52,615 nt of DNA, taken from a virus. Made by a program: the position numbers and the translations under genes. The notes under the pieces were generated by a model that was not told the DNA's origin, ran no database searches, and worked only from the letters and a program-made list of their open reading frames with translations. Location: positions 1 through 52,615 of the IMG/VR virus record IMGVR_UViG_3300025115_000016. One strand, given 5' to 3'. Positions 6,824 through 14,783 of this stretch are shown here, one piece after another (within the stretch, counting starts at the first letter, position 1; every line of letters starts with the position of its first letter).

Positions 6824-7228
6824 TTACTCCAATTCCATCAACGGTTTTATTTTCCACAGTCTTCCATTGCGGACGTAGATTGCAGAGTCATATCGAGCGG
6901 GCGTGATATATGTTTTGCCGAACATCTGCATATTAAAATGTGGATAAAAAATTCTGGGTATATATTCATCATTTTTTTGTTTGAAAGAAATTCGCATTAC
7001 GTTATTGGTAATCTTTATATATCCAAGAGAGTCCCAGATGATAGATACGTATGCAATATCAACTTTGGTATAGTTTTGGGTTCCAACCCACCCAACACTA
7101 TCGACGATAAATATTGTCCCGCGATATGTAGATGTGGATGATGTATCAAAATACAGGTTATTTACCTGTCCATATCCGACAGAGCCGATTAGCAACAGTC
7201 CGGTAAGTAACAAGAGTGTTAGTTTCAT
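6824..7228 (-). CDS. Secreted hypothetical protein with Sec signal peptide
   Basis: Residues 1-20 of this 134-residue protein form a textbook signal peptide (basic start, Leu-rich core, GYG then Gln21), giving an exported protein whose mature N-terminus would be Gln, as is common in Bacteroidota. The mature part is beta-rich with many Tyr, Ile and Asn and no cysteine. The start at 7228 overlaps the upstream stop as ATGA. An early secreted phage protein might act in the host periplasm, for example in superinfection exclusion or surface change; that is inference. Confidence 0.72.
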   Translation of the reverse strand: MKLTLLLLTGLLLIGSVGYGQVNNLYFDTSSTSTYRGTIFIVDSVGWVGTQNYTKVDIAYVSIIWDSLGYIKITNNVMRISFKQKNDEYIPRIFYPHFNMQMFGKTYITPARYDSAIYVRNGRLWKIKPLMELE

Positions 7229-7461
7229 TTTCCACCTTCGATTAGTTTGTCAATGTCGGATTTAATTGCGTATGGAAGCGGGTTTGATAAATCTTCAACA
7301 TCGCTGAATAGGTAATAACGCAACCCCTTCATTCCCTCTTTAATCCTGTTGAGTTCGGATTTCAATGCCTTAATTTCTGCGGATTGGTCATCAATCTTCT
7401 TTTGGAACACAGAAGCAATCGCATCCTCTCTGTATGTTTCCATCTTCGTTTGTTCTGTCAT
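7225..7461 (-). CDS. Coiled-coil protein, short paralogue of the upstream gene
   Basis: The 78-residue protein starts at ATG 7461 (GGAAGGAG upstream; ATGA overlap). It begins MTEQTKME like its upstream neighbour and shares the phrases AEIKALKSEL and NRIKEGMK with that protein's AEIEALKAEL and DRIKEGVK. It therefore looks like a shortened tandem duplicate. Its middle is a coiled coil and it ends with DKLIEGGK, resembling NKLIEGKE in the paralogue. The function is unknown. Confidence 0.68.
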   Translation of the reverse strand: MTEQTKMETYREDAIASVFQKKIDDQSAEIKALKSELNRIKEGMKGLRYYLFSDVEDLSNPLPYAIKSDIDKLIEGGK

Positions 7462-8045
7462 TGGGAGTCTCCTTCCGATGTATGACCGCAAGCCCTTGCC
7501 AGTCGTTCCTTACCTTCGATTAGTTTATTTGCAAACGCCCTTAATACCGCTCCACGTGCGGGGTATGTATATCGTGCATCATCTTCATAACTTCCCTCAA
7601 AATGAATATCGGAATTGGTTACTTTCCCTCCCCTTGATTCTACGTCTGGAACACACAACAACATTTCATCATAACTATCTGCTGCAATCAGTTTCACCCC
7701 CTCTTTAATCCTGTCGAGTTCGTCAGCCAGCGTTTTTATTTTGGCTCGTAATGACGGGCTTTCAAGTCTTACTAAATTATCACAGAATGATAGGTCGATG
7801 ATTTTGCAATCCCAAAATTCAAACGGCTCGTCAATCGCCAGTACTATCGAGTATTGTTGCCGAGTAATTTCTTTTGATAATTCCGCTTTCAACGCTTCGA
7901 TTTCTGCGGCTTGGGATTGAGTGGCTTCGGTGATTGCTTTAATGAAATTGTCCTTTGTAAGGCATAGCCACGTTCGCCCATAAGAATCTAAAAACCCTTC
8001 CGAGTATTTATTCCAAAGTTCTTCCATCTTCGTTTGTTCGGTCAT
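7458..8045 (-). CDS. Coiled-coil protein, long paralogue
   Basis: The 195-residue protein starts at ATG 8045 after AAGGAGG. It has a helical N-terminus, a coiled-coil segment (ATQSQAAEIEALKAEL), a beta-rich middle (IVLAIDEPFEFWDCKIIDLS), a second coiled coil and a mixed C-terminus. The DNA around its start (8022-8045) matches 7438-7461 at the downstream gene with one mismatch. Several related phages carry such repeated small coiled-coil genes, but no function can be assigned. Confidence 0.68.
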   Translation of the reverse strand: MTEQTKMEELWNKYSEGFLDSYGRTWLCLTKDNFIKAITEATQSQAAEIEALKAELSKEITRQQYSIVLAIDEPFEFWDCKIIDLSFCDNLVRLESPSLRAKIKTLADELDRIKEGVKLIAADSYDEMLLCVPDVESRGGKVTNSDIHFEGSYEDDARYTYPARGAVLRAFANKLIEGKERLARACGHTSEGDSQ

Positions 8046-8063
8046 TTCATCCTCCTTGTTGAT

Positions 8064-8375
8064 TTATTCTTCGACCTCGATCATTGTTTCTTTGATGGGA
8101 GAAATAAGGCGTTCGGCACTTGCACCGTTTCTTGCTTCATAATCAAATTGGTTTTTATAGAGTTCTGACGTTACGCCATACTCCATATAATTTGACCTTA
8201 CCCCATAAACCCACCTCCACTTTTTTACCTTCTTCTTCGGCTGTTCTTCAATAAAGCCCATATCGGCATACCCGAAGAAAATAAACTCTGGATCAACGAT
8301 TCCCCGCCCAAATTCGCAAAATCTCATCTCTCCGTATCCGTTTTTGTAAATAGCCACTCTAATCATTGCACTCAT
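8064..8375 (-). CDS. Hypothetical protein
   Basis: The 103-residue protein starts at ATG 8375 after AAGGAGG. It is rich in aromatic residues and Gly in its first half (NGYGEMRFCEFGRG, FIFFGYADMGF), then has a basic stretch (KKKVKKWRWVYG) and a charged C-terminus. It is probably soluble. It follows a terminator hairpin at 8430-8460 and may start a transcription unit. No family was recognised. Confidence 0.65.
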   Translation of the reverse strand: MSAMIRVAIYKNGYGEMRFCEFGRGIVDPEFIFFGYADMGFIEEQPKKKVKKWRWVYGVRSNYMEYGVTSELYKNQFDYEARNGASAERLISPIKETMIEVEE

Positions 8376-8429
8376 ATTGCCTCCTTGTTATTTTTTATAT
8401 AGGGTAACTCGTATTTAGAAAAACACCAA

Positions 8430-8460
8430 AACACAAGGGGGACAAAAGTCCCCCCGTGTT
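8430..8460 (-). terminator. Intrinsic terminator-like hairpin
   Basis: AACAC..GGGGGAC and GTCCCCC..GTGTT pair around an AAAA loop: two helices separated by a small internal bulge. On the - strand the stem is followed by GGTGTTTTTC, a short T run. It would end transcription from the gene at 8582-8905 and separate it from the rest of the leftward block. Confidence 0.65.
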
Positions 8461-8581
8461 CACTCATGTTCAGGTCGCTCCGTAATTGCGACAAGCGTCT
8501 ACTTGCTGTCACTTTTGCCAATATTGCTGACACGGGTGCCCGCCCCTAACGTACCCTCAATGCACGAGTAAAGATTGGCAC

Positions 8582-8905
8582 TCACTCCAACGTAGCATGT
8601 CCACGTTCACCTTCAGGCTGTCCGACAAGGTACGACACTTTCCCCTTGCCGAAGGCACTTGTGAATGGGCCGTACAACGCCTTTCCCTTCTTCACCACTG
8701 CGTCACGGAGCATCTCTTCCGTGATACCGTCACCCTCATCCGGGACTGCACGCAAGGTCACACGTGCACCCGCCATGCTACCGAACTGCTGACGCAGTGC
8801 ATCGTGTTTCCCGATTGCCTCAGTCAACGTTGCACATTGCGTAACGGGAGCCAGAGACATCGAATTGTTCCCGACTTTCAGCGAAGCGGATACTGACAGT
8901 TTCAT
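8582..8905 (-). CDS. First gene of the leftward block, hypothetical
   Basis: The 107-residue product starts at ATG 8905 after GGAG. The N-terminal half alternates strands and small residues (LKVGNNSMSLAPVTQCATL); the C-terminal half has GDGITEEMLRDAVVKKGKALYGPF, giving a small alpha/beta fold. It stands alone between the divergent promoter region and a terminator, so it could be the first phage product made. No family was recognised. The 205-bp gap after it (8376-8581) holds only the hairpin listed above as far as I can see. Confidence 0.65.
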   Translation of the reverse strand: MKLSVSASLKVGNNSMSLAPVTQCATLTEAIGKHDALRQQFGSMAGARVTLRAVPDEGDGITEEMLRDAVVKKGKALYGPFTSAFGKGKVSYLVGQPEGERGHATLE

Positions 8906-9075
8906 ACAAACTCCATAGATTGTTATTGAGGACGGCGGTACGCTGACGAAAACTCTACCGTAAAGTTTTCATCAACCCTTTCTCAAAGGTCGCCCCGTAA
9001 ATCAAAGGGGGTGCCATTGAGATATAACTCCCGCATAAATTACAATATAATTTTGGAATTTTGTCGACAGGGTAT

Positions 9076-9106
9076 TGACAAGTCTTCAGAATTTGTTTAA
9101 TTTTGC
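9076..9106 (+). promoter_or_regulatory. Bacteroidota-type promoter for the rightward block
   Basis: TTGACA (9076-9081) and TAATTTTG (9099-9106) are 17 bp apart, matching the TTG / TAnnTTTG promoter of Bacteroidota primary sigma factors. It faces the terminase genes and leaves a leader of about 290 nt. Confidence 0.8.
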
Positions 9107-9400
9107 ATCAGTCAGGATCGACTAATAGTGTAGCGAATCAAGGGTCCTATCCTGCTCGAGAGAGTTTAAGGTTGGCAGTCTGCCCATCTCGTATGGACAC
9201 GGGGTACGAGAGAGCCGCTCCGAGCGTTTGCTGGTTTCGTGAAAGCCAGTCATACTAGTAATAATACTTATCTTAATAAGTACACGGGTTAATACCATAA
9301 GTGTGCCTTTTCTTCTCAAACAAGTCACGTCGAATATATGTATAGTCTCCATAGGTAGATTTGAACCGCGGGTAAAGGACACTTCACCAAAGGGGAGAGA
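9107..9400 (+). other. Long structured 5' leader before the packaging genes
   Basis: This noncoding stretch holds three consecutive hairpins: 9188-9212 (7-bp stem TCTCGTA/TACGAGA), 9232-9250 (7-bp stem with a 5-nt loop) and 9266-9283 (perfect TACTTAT/ATAAGTA with a CTTA loop). No open frame with a ribosome site, no tRNA shape and no T-run terminator was found. It may be a regulatory leader, a small RNA or a replication or packaging recognition region. Confidence 0.5.
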
Positions 9401-10213
9401 ATGGCTTCTTTCAAGACCAAGATGGGTTTGGAGATTGAATACTATGAGAGGGGGGAGTTCAAGGGGGTATATAAGTATTGGAAGCAGGCAAGGCCCGGGG
9501 ATCTGTGGCTGCTCTCGGACGACGGATATGTAGTGAAGGCAAGGCAGGTCAAGGAGCTCGTGGAGGTCAGAGGGAAGTCTTCAAGGACGAGGTACAGAGT
9601 CTGGTTCCAGATGGGAAAGAGATACACGCACGGCAGGAGCGTGTACAACTTCATGGAGCACGTTGCCAAGAAGGATACCATCGGATACTCTCCGAGGACA
9701 TGGTGGGAGGCTCTTGCAAGCGCAAACCCGCATCTGGTAAAGATGCTCGCAAGACTGGTTATCTCCAAGAGACTCAACATGAACAAGACCAGGAAGTACA
9801 GCCGGATGGAATACGGATACTTCGACAAAGTTGCTCTTGCGTTCTACGGGGAAGTGTCCGATCAGAAGAATTGGTACAAGATCAGGACGTTCTACAATCA
9901 CGAAGGAGTGCGTATGCTCATACAGGACGAGATCGACAAGATGCTCAAGGAGTTCGACATCACCGCTCAGAAGACTATGGAGCTGTATCAGAAGGCGGAG
10001 AGAGCGGCTGTCGCAAGCGGGAACGGAAAACTCATGCTCGCCGTCGCCCAGGAGTACAGAGACCTGCTCGGAATAAACTTGAGAAGGGCCGGAGCGCAGT
10101 CCAAGTCTCTGCCGCCCGGAACTTCGGACGCTCCGGATGAGAGACTGCTGGAAGCAATCAACAACGCTCCCGAAAGAAAGGAAATACAGGATGCCACCAT
10201 CGTCGAGTCTTAA
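9401..10213 (+). CDS. Putative terminase small subunit
   Basis: The 270-residue protein starts after GGGGAGAG. It lies directly upstream of, and overlaps, the large terminase. The N-terminal half is basic and aromatic (YRVWFQMGKRY, RTWWEAL), suited to DNA contact; the C-terminal part is helical and ends a conserved-looking segment with AVAQEYRDLLG, a pattern common near the end of small terminases, before a disordered tail. It should bind the packaging site and load the large subunit. Assignment rests mainly on position and this C-terminal pattern. Confidence 0.68.
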   Translation: MASFKTKMGLEIEYYERGEFKGVYKYWKQARPGDLWLLSDDGYVVKARQVKELVEVRGKSSRTRYRVWFQMGKRYTHGRSVYNFMEHVAKKDTIGYSPRTWWEALASANPHLVKMLARLVISKRLNMNKTRKYSRMEYGYFDKVALAFYGEVSDQKNWYKIRTFYNHEGVRMLIQDEIDKMLKEFDITAQKTMELYQKAERAAVASGNGKLMLAVAQEYRDLLGINLRRAGAQSKSLPPGTSDAPDERLLEAINNAPERKEIQDATIVES

Positions 10214-11705
10214 AAAGGCTCTCTCTCGGCTCGCTTCAGACGTCGTTCTGTTCGGAAAGACAATTGCTCCTCATACCTTTGAATTCGACTCGCCGCCGAT
10301 ACACTACCAGATCACCGGACTGCTGCTCGACAAGACTCTGAAGCTTCTGAACATCATCGCTCCTCGCGGCATAGCCAAGACCACCCTTGCGACCATTTAT
10401 ATCCTTCATCATCTGTTCTTCGACGATCCGGGCAAGAAGAAGTTCGTCGTCATCATCTCCAAGACTCAGCCTCATGCCAAGAGCATCCTTGCTACCGTCA
10501 AGAACATCCTCGAGTACTCAAGGGGATTCCGCCAGCTCTTCGGCTATCACGGGGAACACAATGCAAAGACTTGGAGAGAAGACACCATTGTGCTCGATAC
10601 GGGAGACGGCATCGTCACCAGAGGTACGGGACAGCCTGTACGCGGACTGAACCTTCTGTCTCAGCGTCCGACGCTCATCATCATCGATGATCCGGAGGAC
10701 GAGAACAACACCAAGACCATCGAGATGATGGACAAGAACCTTACGTGGCTCTTGAACGGAGTCGTTCCTTCGGTCGATGCGATGCGCGGAAGAGTCATCT
10801 GCATCGGAACTCCGCTTCACGAGAAGTGCATCGTCTCCATGCTCTCGCAGATGAGGAACTGGACGACCTTCCACTACGGGAACGACATCGAAGCAGGCGT
10901 CGCCCTGTGGCCGGAAACAAGGTCGCTTGAGTGGCTCACGCTTGAACTCGAAGCAAAGCGCGACGTCGGACTTGAAAGACAGTACTATCAGGAGTACGAA
11001 TGTAAACTCATTCCGGGATCCGATGCGATGTTCAAGCCGGACTACATCCGCTACTACGACGAAGAGATGAAACTCGTCGGGGATCCGATGGAACGATACC
11101 TTGAATTCTCCGGAGTGAGGATTCCCGTCAACGTGTATATGGGGATCGATCCCGCTTCCCGCGTAGAGAAGAGCGCGGACTATTCGGTCATCATGCCCGT
11201 CGCGGTGGACAAAGACTTCAACATCTACGTCCTTCCGTACTTCCGCGCAAGAGTCACTCCGCTGGACCTCGCCAATGCGATCGAAGACTACTACAAGACG
11301 TACATGCCGGCTCTGACACTCATCGAGTCGACAGGGTATCAGGAGATGCTCCGCCAGTACATGCGCACGAAGATGTTCATTCCCGGTCTTGAGATCAAAG
11401 AGAATCCCAGGGACAAGAAGTCCGTCAGGCTTGAGATGCTTCAGCCGTTCTTCGCTCAGGGAAAAGTCTTCATCTCCAAGAGGATGGAAGACCTGCGAAT
11501 GGAACTCATTATGTATCCGAAGTCAAAACACGACGACCTTCTCGACGCACTGTTCTATGCGGTCAAGAGGGCCAGGGCGGCGGCTCACGTGGTCTATGAA
11601 CAGCCGGAGCAACTGCCTGAACATCATCAGGTCCTGATCGAGTACTACAAACAGGAAGAACCCCTGGACGACTTCTTTGCAGCCGACGACGAGGATTTCA
11701 TTTGA
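10191..11705 (+). CDS. terL: Terminase large subunit
   Basis: The 504-residue packaging motor and nuclease has an ATPase domain with a Walker A variant PRGIAKTT (58-65), Walker B LIIIDDPED (D166, D167) and a coupling motif (VICIGTP). The RNase H-fold nuclease follows with acidic residues D320 (MGIDPAS), E379 (LIEST) and H447-DD-LLD452. It translocates DNA into the prohead and cuts it. The start at 10191 is chosen because AGGAAATACAGG precedes it; an in-frame ATG at 10137 has a longer overlap with the small subunit. Length and motif order are normal for the family. Confidence 0.96.
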   Translation: MPPSSSLKKALSRLASDVVLFGKTIAPHTFEFDSPPIHYQITGLLLDKTLKLLNIIAPRGIAKTTLATIYILHHLFFDDPGKKKFVVIISKTQPHAKSILATVKNILEYSRGFRQLFGYHGEHNAKTWREDTIVLDTGDGIVTRGTGQPVRGLNLLSQRPTLIIIDDPEDENNTKTIEMMDKNLTWLLNGVVPSVDAMRGRVICIGTPLHEKCIVSMLSQMRNWTTFHYGNDIEAGVALWPETRSLEWLTLELEAKRDVGLERQYYQEYECKLIPGSDAMFKPDYIRYYDEEMKLVGDPMERYLEFSGVRIPVNVYMGIDPASRVEKSADYSVIMPVAVDKDFNIYVLPYFRARVTPLDLANAIEDYYKTYMPALTLIESTGYQEMLRQYMRTKMFIPGLEIKENPRDKKSVRLEMLQPFFAQGKVFISKRMEDLRMELIMYPKSKHDDLLDALFYAVKRARAAAHVVYEQPEQLPEHHQVLIEYYKQEEPLDDFFAADDEDFI

Positions 11706-11732
11706 CACAATCAAACTAATCGCGTATCTTTG
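11702..11732 (+). promoter_or_regulatory. Bacteroidota-type promoter
   Basis: TTGACA (11702-11707) and TATCTTTG (11725-11732) have 17-bp spacing, an almost ideal match. It overlaps the terL stop and drives the exonuclease, winged-helix and portal genes. Confidence 0.85.
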
Positions 11733-11746
11733 CGAAAGGTGAACTT

Positions 11747-12304
11747 ATGGAAATAGGCATATTCGACTTCGAAACGTCCGGCTTCTACGCCGACAATTCA
11801 ATCATCTTATGCTGTTCCTCCAAAGCATACAAACTGCCGACGATCACCACAATTCGCGCAGACAGATACAAAACGTGGAAGACCAATAAGACCAACGAGA
11901 AACTTGTCGTGGAAGCGATCTCGAAGGAACTCGACAAGTACGACATCCTCATCGCGCACAACGGACAGTGGTTCGACAAGGGCTTCTTCAATGCGAAGTG
12001 CCTTGAGTACGGAGTCAAGCCCGTTCTGAGATGGAAGAAACTCATCGATCCTGTTCTCATCGCACGAAGGCACATGAGGCTCGGAAGGAACTCGCTCACG
12101 GCGATCATCGACTACCTTCAAGTGCCGACTCACAAGACACCCATCGAACTCAACGAGTGGCGAAAAGCCAGCCACAACTCGGATATAAAAAGTATGAACA
12201 AGATCGTTCTGCATTGCGAGAAGGACATCATTGCGCTGGAAGAAGTCTATGCAAAGATGCGCCTGCTTGTTGACAGAATCGACAATCAAGGGAGCAGCCG
12301 ATGA
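11747..12304 (+). CDS. RNase H-fold 3'-5' exonuclease (DEDD family)
   Basis: The 185-residue protein has the four acidic residues of DnaQ/RNase_H_2-like nucleases: D7 and E9 (DFET), D77 in IAHNGQWFD (with N72), and D160 in HCEKD. No polymerase domain is attached, so it acts alone or with host polymerase, trimming 3' ends during replication, repair or packaging. GAAAGG precedes ATG 11747. It ends in an ATGA overlap with the winged-helix gene, inside the packaging cluster, so a role in end processing is plausible. Confidence 0.85.
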   Translation: MEIGIFDFETSGFYADNSIILCCSSKAYKLPTITTIRADRYKTWKTNKTNEKLVVEAISKELDKYDILIAHNGQWFDKGFFNAKCLEYGVKPVLRWKKLIDPVLIARRHMRLGRNSLTAIIDYLQVPTHKTPIELNEWRKASHNSDIKSMNKIVLHCEKDIIALEEVYAKMRLLVDRIDNQGSSR

Positions 12305-12540
12305 GTATCGCAAATCTTATTAGGAAGCAAACAGAAATTGGATTATATTCTGGCAAGGATGCCGAGACAATACGGGACATCTCCGAGCAACTCGGATACA
12401 GCCTCCAGCGCACCAGAGAAGTCGTCAACACCTTCGTTCATAACGGAGTGCTCGAGAGAGTGTACATCAGGGTTCCCGGTTGCAGAGTTCCGGTACCTGC
12501 ATACATCAAAGTGAAGAAACCTAAACGAGGTAAAAAATGA
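12301..12540 (+). CDS. Small winged-helix-like protein
   Basis: Residues 20-60 of this 79-residue basic protein form a helix-turn-helix (AETIRDISEQLGYSLQRTREVVNTFVHNGVLERVY), followed by a wing and a Pro/Lys-rich tail. It starts in an ATGA overlap with the exonuclease and ends in another with the portal gene. It may be a transcription regulator, a packaging accessory or a true small terminase, since small terminases also use HTH folds; the gene at 9401 is favoured for that role by position. Confidence 0.65.
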   Translation: MSIANLIRKQTEIGLYSGKDAETIRDISEQLGYSLQRTREVVNTFVHNGVLERVYIRVPGCRVPVPAYIKVKKPKRGKK

Positions 12541-14783
12541 GTATCACCGAGCAATCATACGATGTCTTCGGACACTCTCCGACAGAGAGCGCTCCGCAGT
12601 CCGAACCTCAAGAGCAGGACACCTCTCCGCAGAACGAGGCTCTGTACTCCAAGAAACTTCTCGAAAGCGCAAAGAGCACGCAGCAGGAGTGGCGCAATCA
12701 AATGGTCGAAGACCAGGACTTCTACGACGCGGCCCAGACGTCGCAGAAGGAAAAGGAAGTCGATACAAAGCGCCGGCAGAAGACCTACAACGTGGACATC
12801 ATCTACGAGGTGGTTGAACAGGCGATCAGTTTGCTCACCGCAAACAGACCGAAGTTCACCGCCACCGGAACCGAAGACAGCGACACCAAGATCGCTCAGG
12901 TGCACTCGTTCATCATGCAGCACGTGTGGAAGCGTTCCAAGGCGACCATGAAACTCAAGCAGTCCATCAGAGAGTACTATGTGAAGTCGGTGGGCTGGCT
13001 TCATCTGTACTGGGACGAACTTGCCTGCTATTCGAAGGGAGACTTTACGATCGATTCTCTTCCTCCGGAAAGAGTGTTCGTCATCGGAGAAGGAGAGATG
13101 GACTTCTTCTTCCTCAACGCTCCGCACATGATCATACAGTCCTTCCTGTCAACCGAACAACTTCAGATCGAGTACGGGTACGACCTCGAGCAGATCGCAT
13201 CGTTCCAGCAAAGCCAGAGAGACATCGATACGTCCACGCGTTCGAGCGAGATCAGCTCCGCTTCGTCCGACAATCAGTATTCGACCGAACCCGTCTATGA
13301 ACGGCTTGACCGCTATTCAAGGGTGAAGTCTCAGGTCCTGTTTCTTGAGAAGGAAGACGAACGCTACGAGCAGGTGCTCGACATCGAATATGCGATGGAG
13401 CGCATGCGTTCAACGACGACCATTGTGTCCCGCCGCGGAAACATCACGACGCATTTTGCGCATCCAAGGAACGTCAACTCGGTCGGCAATCTCCTCCGGC
13501 AATTCGGGAGCGTCTTCCATGAGATCATCGATCCGGACGGTCAAACACAGATCGTCTCGGGTGTGGAAGGTCAGATCACCTATCCGGAAGGCGTTCAGTT
13601 CGTGGAAGGCTCAACGACATATCTTGAGCTGTCAACTCTCTACGACTTCGTAAAGAAGGGAAGGGTCTCCGTCCGCAAGGTGTGGGCAGACAGAATCAAG
13701 CACGTTGCATCGATCGAAAACCAGGTGCTGTTCGAAAAGATCGTTCCGACCAACAACTTCCCGCTGGTACCGATCATCAACAACTTCAACAGGAAGATTC
13801 AGTCCATTTCCGACGTACGCCGCGTCAAGCGGGAACAGGAATTCATCAATTCGATCAGAAGGATCGTCGTCAGCCATGCGGCCCGTACGACAAACTACAA
13901 GATCGCATATCCGGGCGGACGGTACAATCAGAAGCAGCTCGCAGAGATATGGGGAAGCAGCACCGATCCGTTCATTCCGTACGATCAGGAAGTGGGGACA
14001 AGCGGTCTTCAGGTAATCGCTCCTCCTCCGCTTCCAAACCATCTCTATACGCTCGAACAGCAGGCGCGTCAGAACATCCGCGAACGGCTTGGCATCTTCC
14101 AGATGATGCAGGGTTCTCCGCAGGACTCTCCCAATACGTACAAAGGTACGGTTGCATTGGACGAATACGGACAGCGCAGGATCCGTTCGAAGAGAGAGGA
14201 CATCGAAGAGGCCATCAATCAACTTGGTGCCGTTCTCGAAGATCTTCTGCCGTACTACTACACCGATACGAGAGTATTGGACATCGTGGGACCAAACGAC
14301 AAGCCGCTCTCGATTACTCTCAGGAACGACTCGTCCTTCACGAACCTGTACGAAGGAAACGAGTACAGAATTCAGGACATCACCGTTTCCAAGTACGACA
14401 TTCAGATCGTCTCCGGTTCGACGCTCCCCTCAAACAGATGGGCGCTTCTGGATTCATACATGGCTCTCTACGAAAAGGGCATCATCGACCAGGAAGAAGT
14501 CCTTCGCAAGACCGAGGTTGCGGATACCGAGAAGGTGCTCGAAAGGACGTCTCTGATCAACCGTCTTCAGAGTATGCTTGCCGAAGCACAAGAGAAGATC
14601 AAAATGCTCTCCGGCGACATGCAGACCGCTCAGCGCGAAGTCATCAGCGCACGGCGCGACACAGAGGTTGAACGCATGAAGATCGGACTCAAGGAGCAGG
14701 AGATCAAGGCAACGGCCGCAAGGATGGTCTACGAGAAGAACCTTGAGGTACTCAAACAATTGCAAACAGTGAAAGGAAAATGA
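12537..14783 (+). CDS. Portal protein
   Basis: The 748-residue protein lies between the terminase and scaffold/capsid genes. An N-terminal low-complexity region (1-40) precedes a body with portal-like phrases: an early helical segment (DIIYEVVEQAISLLTANRPKF), KSVGWLHLYWD, a central wing and stem (FPLVPIINNF, IRRIVVSHAARTTNYKIAYPGG), then a long coiled-coil C-terminal barrel (630-745). Twelve copies would form the ring that joins head and tail and through which DNA passes. Its length fits podovirus-type portals. No single motif is diagnostic; size, order and pattern together make this strong. Confidence 0.88.
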   Translation: MSITEQSYDVFGHSPTESAPQSEPQEQDTSPQNEALYSKKLLESAKSTQQEWRNQMVEDQDFYDAAQTSQKEKEVDTKRRQKTYNVDIIYEVVEQAISLLTANRPKFTATGTEDSDTKIAQVHSFIMQHVWKRSKATMKLKQSIREYYVKSVGWLHLYWDELACYSKGDFTIDSLPPERVFVIGEGEMDFFFLNAPHMIIQSFLSTEQLQIEYGYDLEQIASFQQSQRDIDTSTRSSEISSASSDNQYSTEPVYERLDRYSRVKSQVLFLEKEDERYEQVLDIEYAMERMRSTTTIVSRRGNITTHFAHPRNVNSVGNLLRQFGSVFHEIIDPDGQTQIVSGVEGQITYPEGVQFVEGSTTYLELSTLYDFVKKGRVSVRKVWADRIKHVASIENQVLFEKIVPTNNFPLVPIINNFNRKIQSISDVRRVKREQEFINSIRRIVVSHAARTTNYKIAYPGGRYNQKQLAEIWGSSTDPFIPYDQEVGTSGLQVIAPPPLPNHLYTLEQQARQNIRERLGIFQMMQGSPQDSPNTYKGTVALDEYGQRRIRSKREDIEEAINQLGAVLEDLLPYYYTDTRVLDIVGPNDKPLSITLRNDSSFTNLYEGNEYRIQDITVSKYDIQIVSGSTLPSNRWALLDSYMALYEKGIIDQEEVLRKTEVADTEKVLERTSLINRLQSMLAEAQEKIKMLSGDMQTAQREVISARRDTEVERMKIGLKEQEIKATAARMVYEKNLEVLKQLQTVKGK

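Noticed and set aside
9350-9365. 16-bp match to 30650-30665 (CCATAGGTAGATTTGA)
   Set aside because: One copy is coding. A single 16-bp match in 52 kb is close to chance expectation, and the flanks do not agree.
9345-9385. Possible tRNA (GGTTCAAATC-like phrase on the - strand)
   Set aside because: The T-stem does not pair and no acceptor, D or anticodon arms can be drawn around it.
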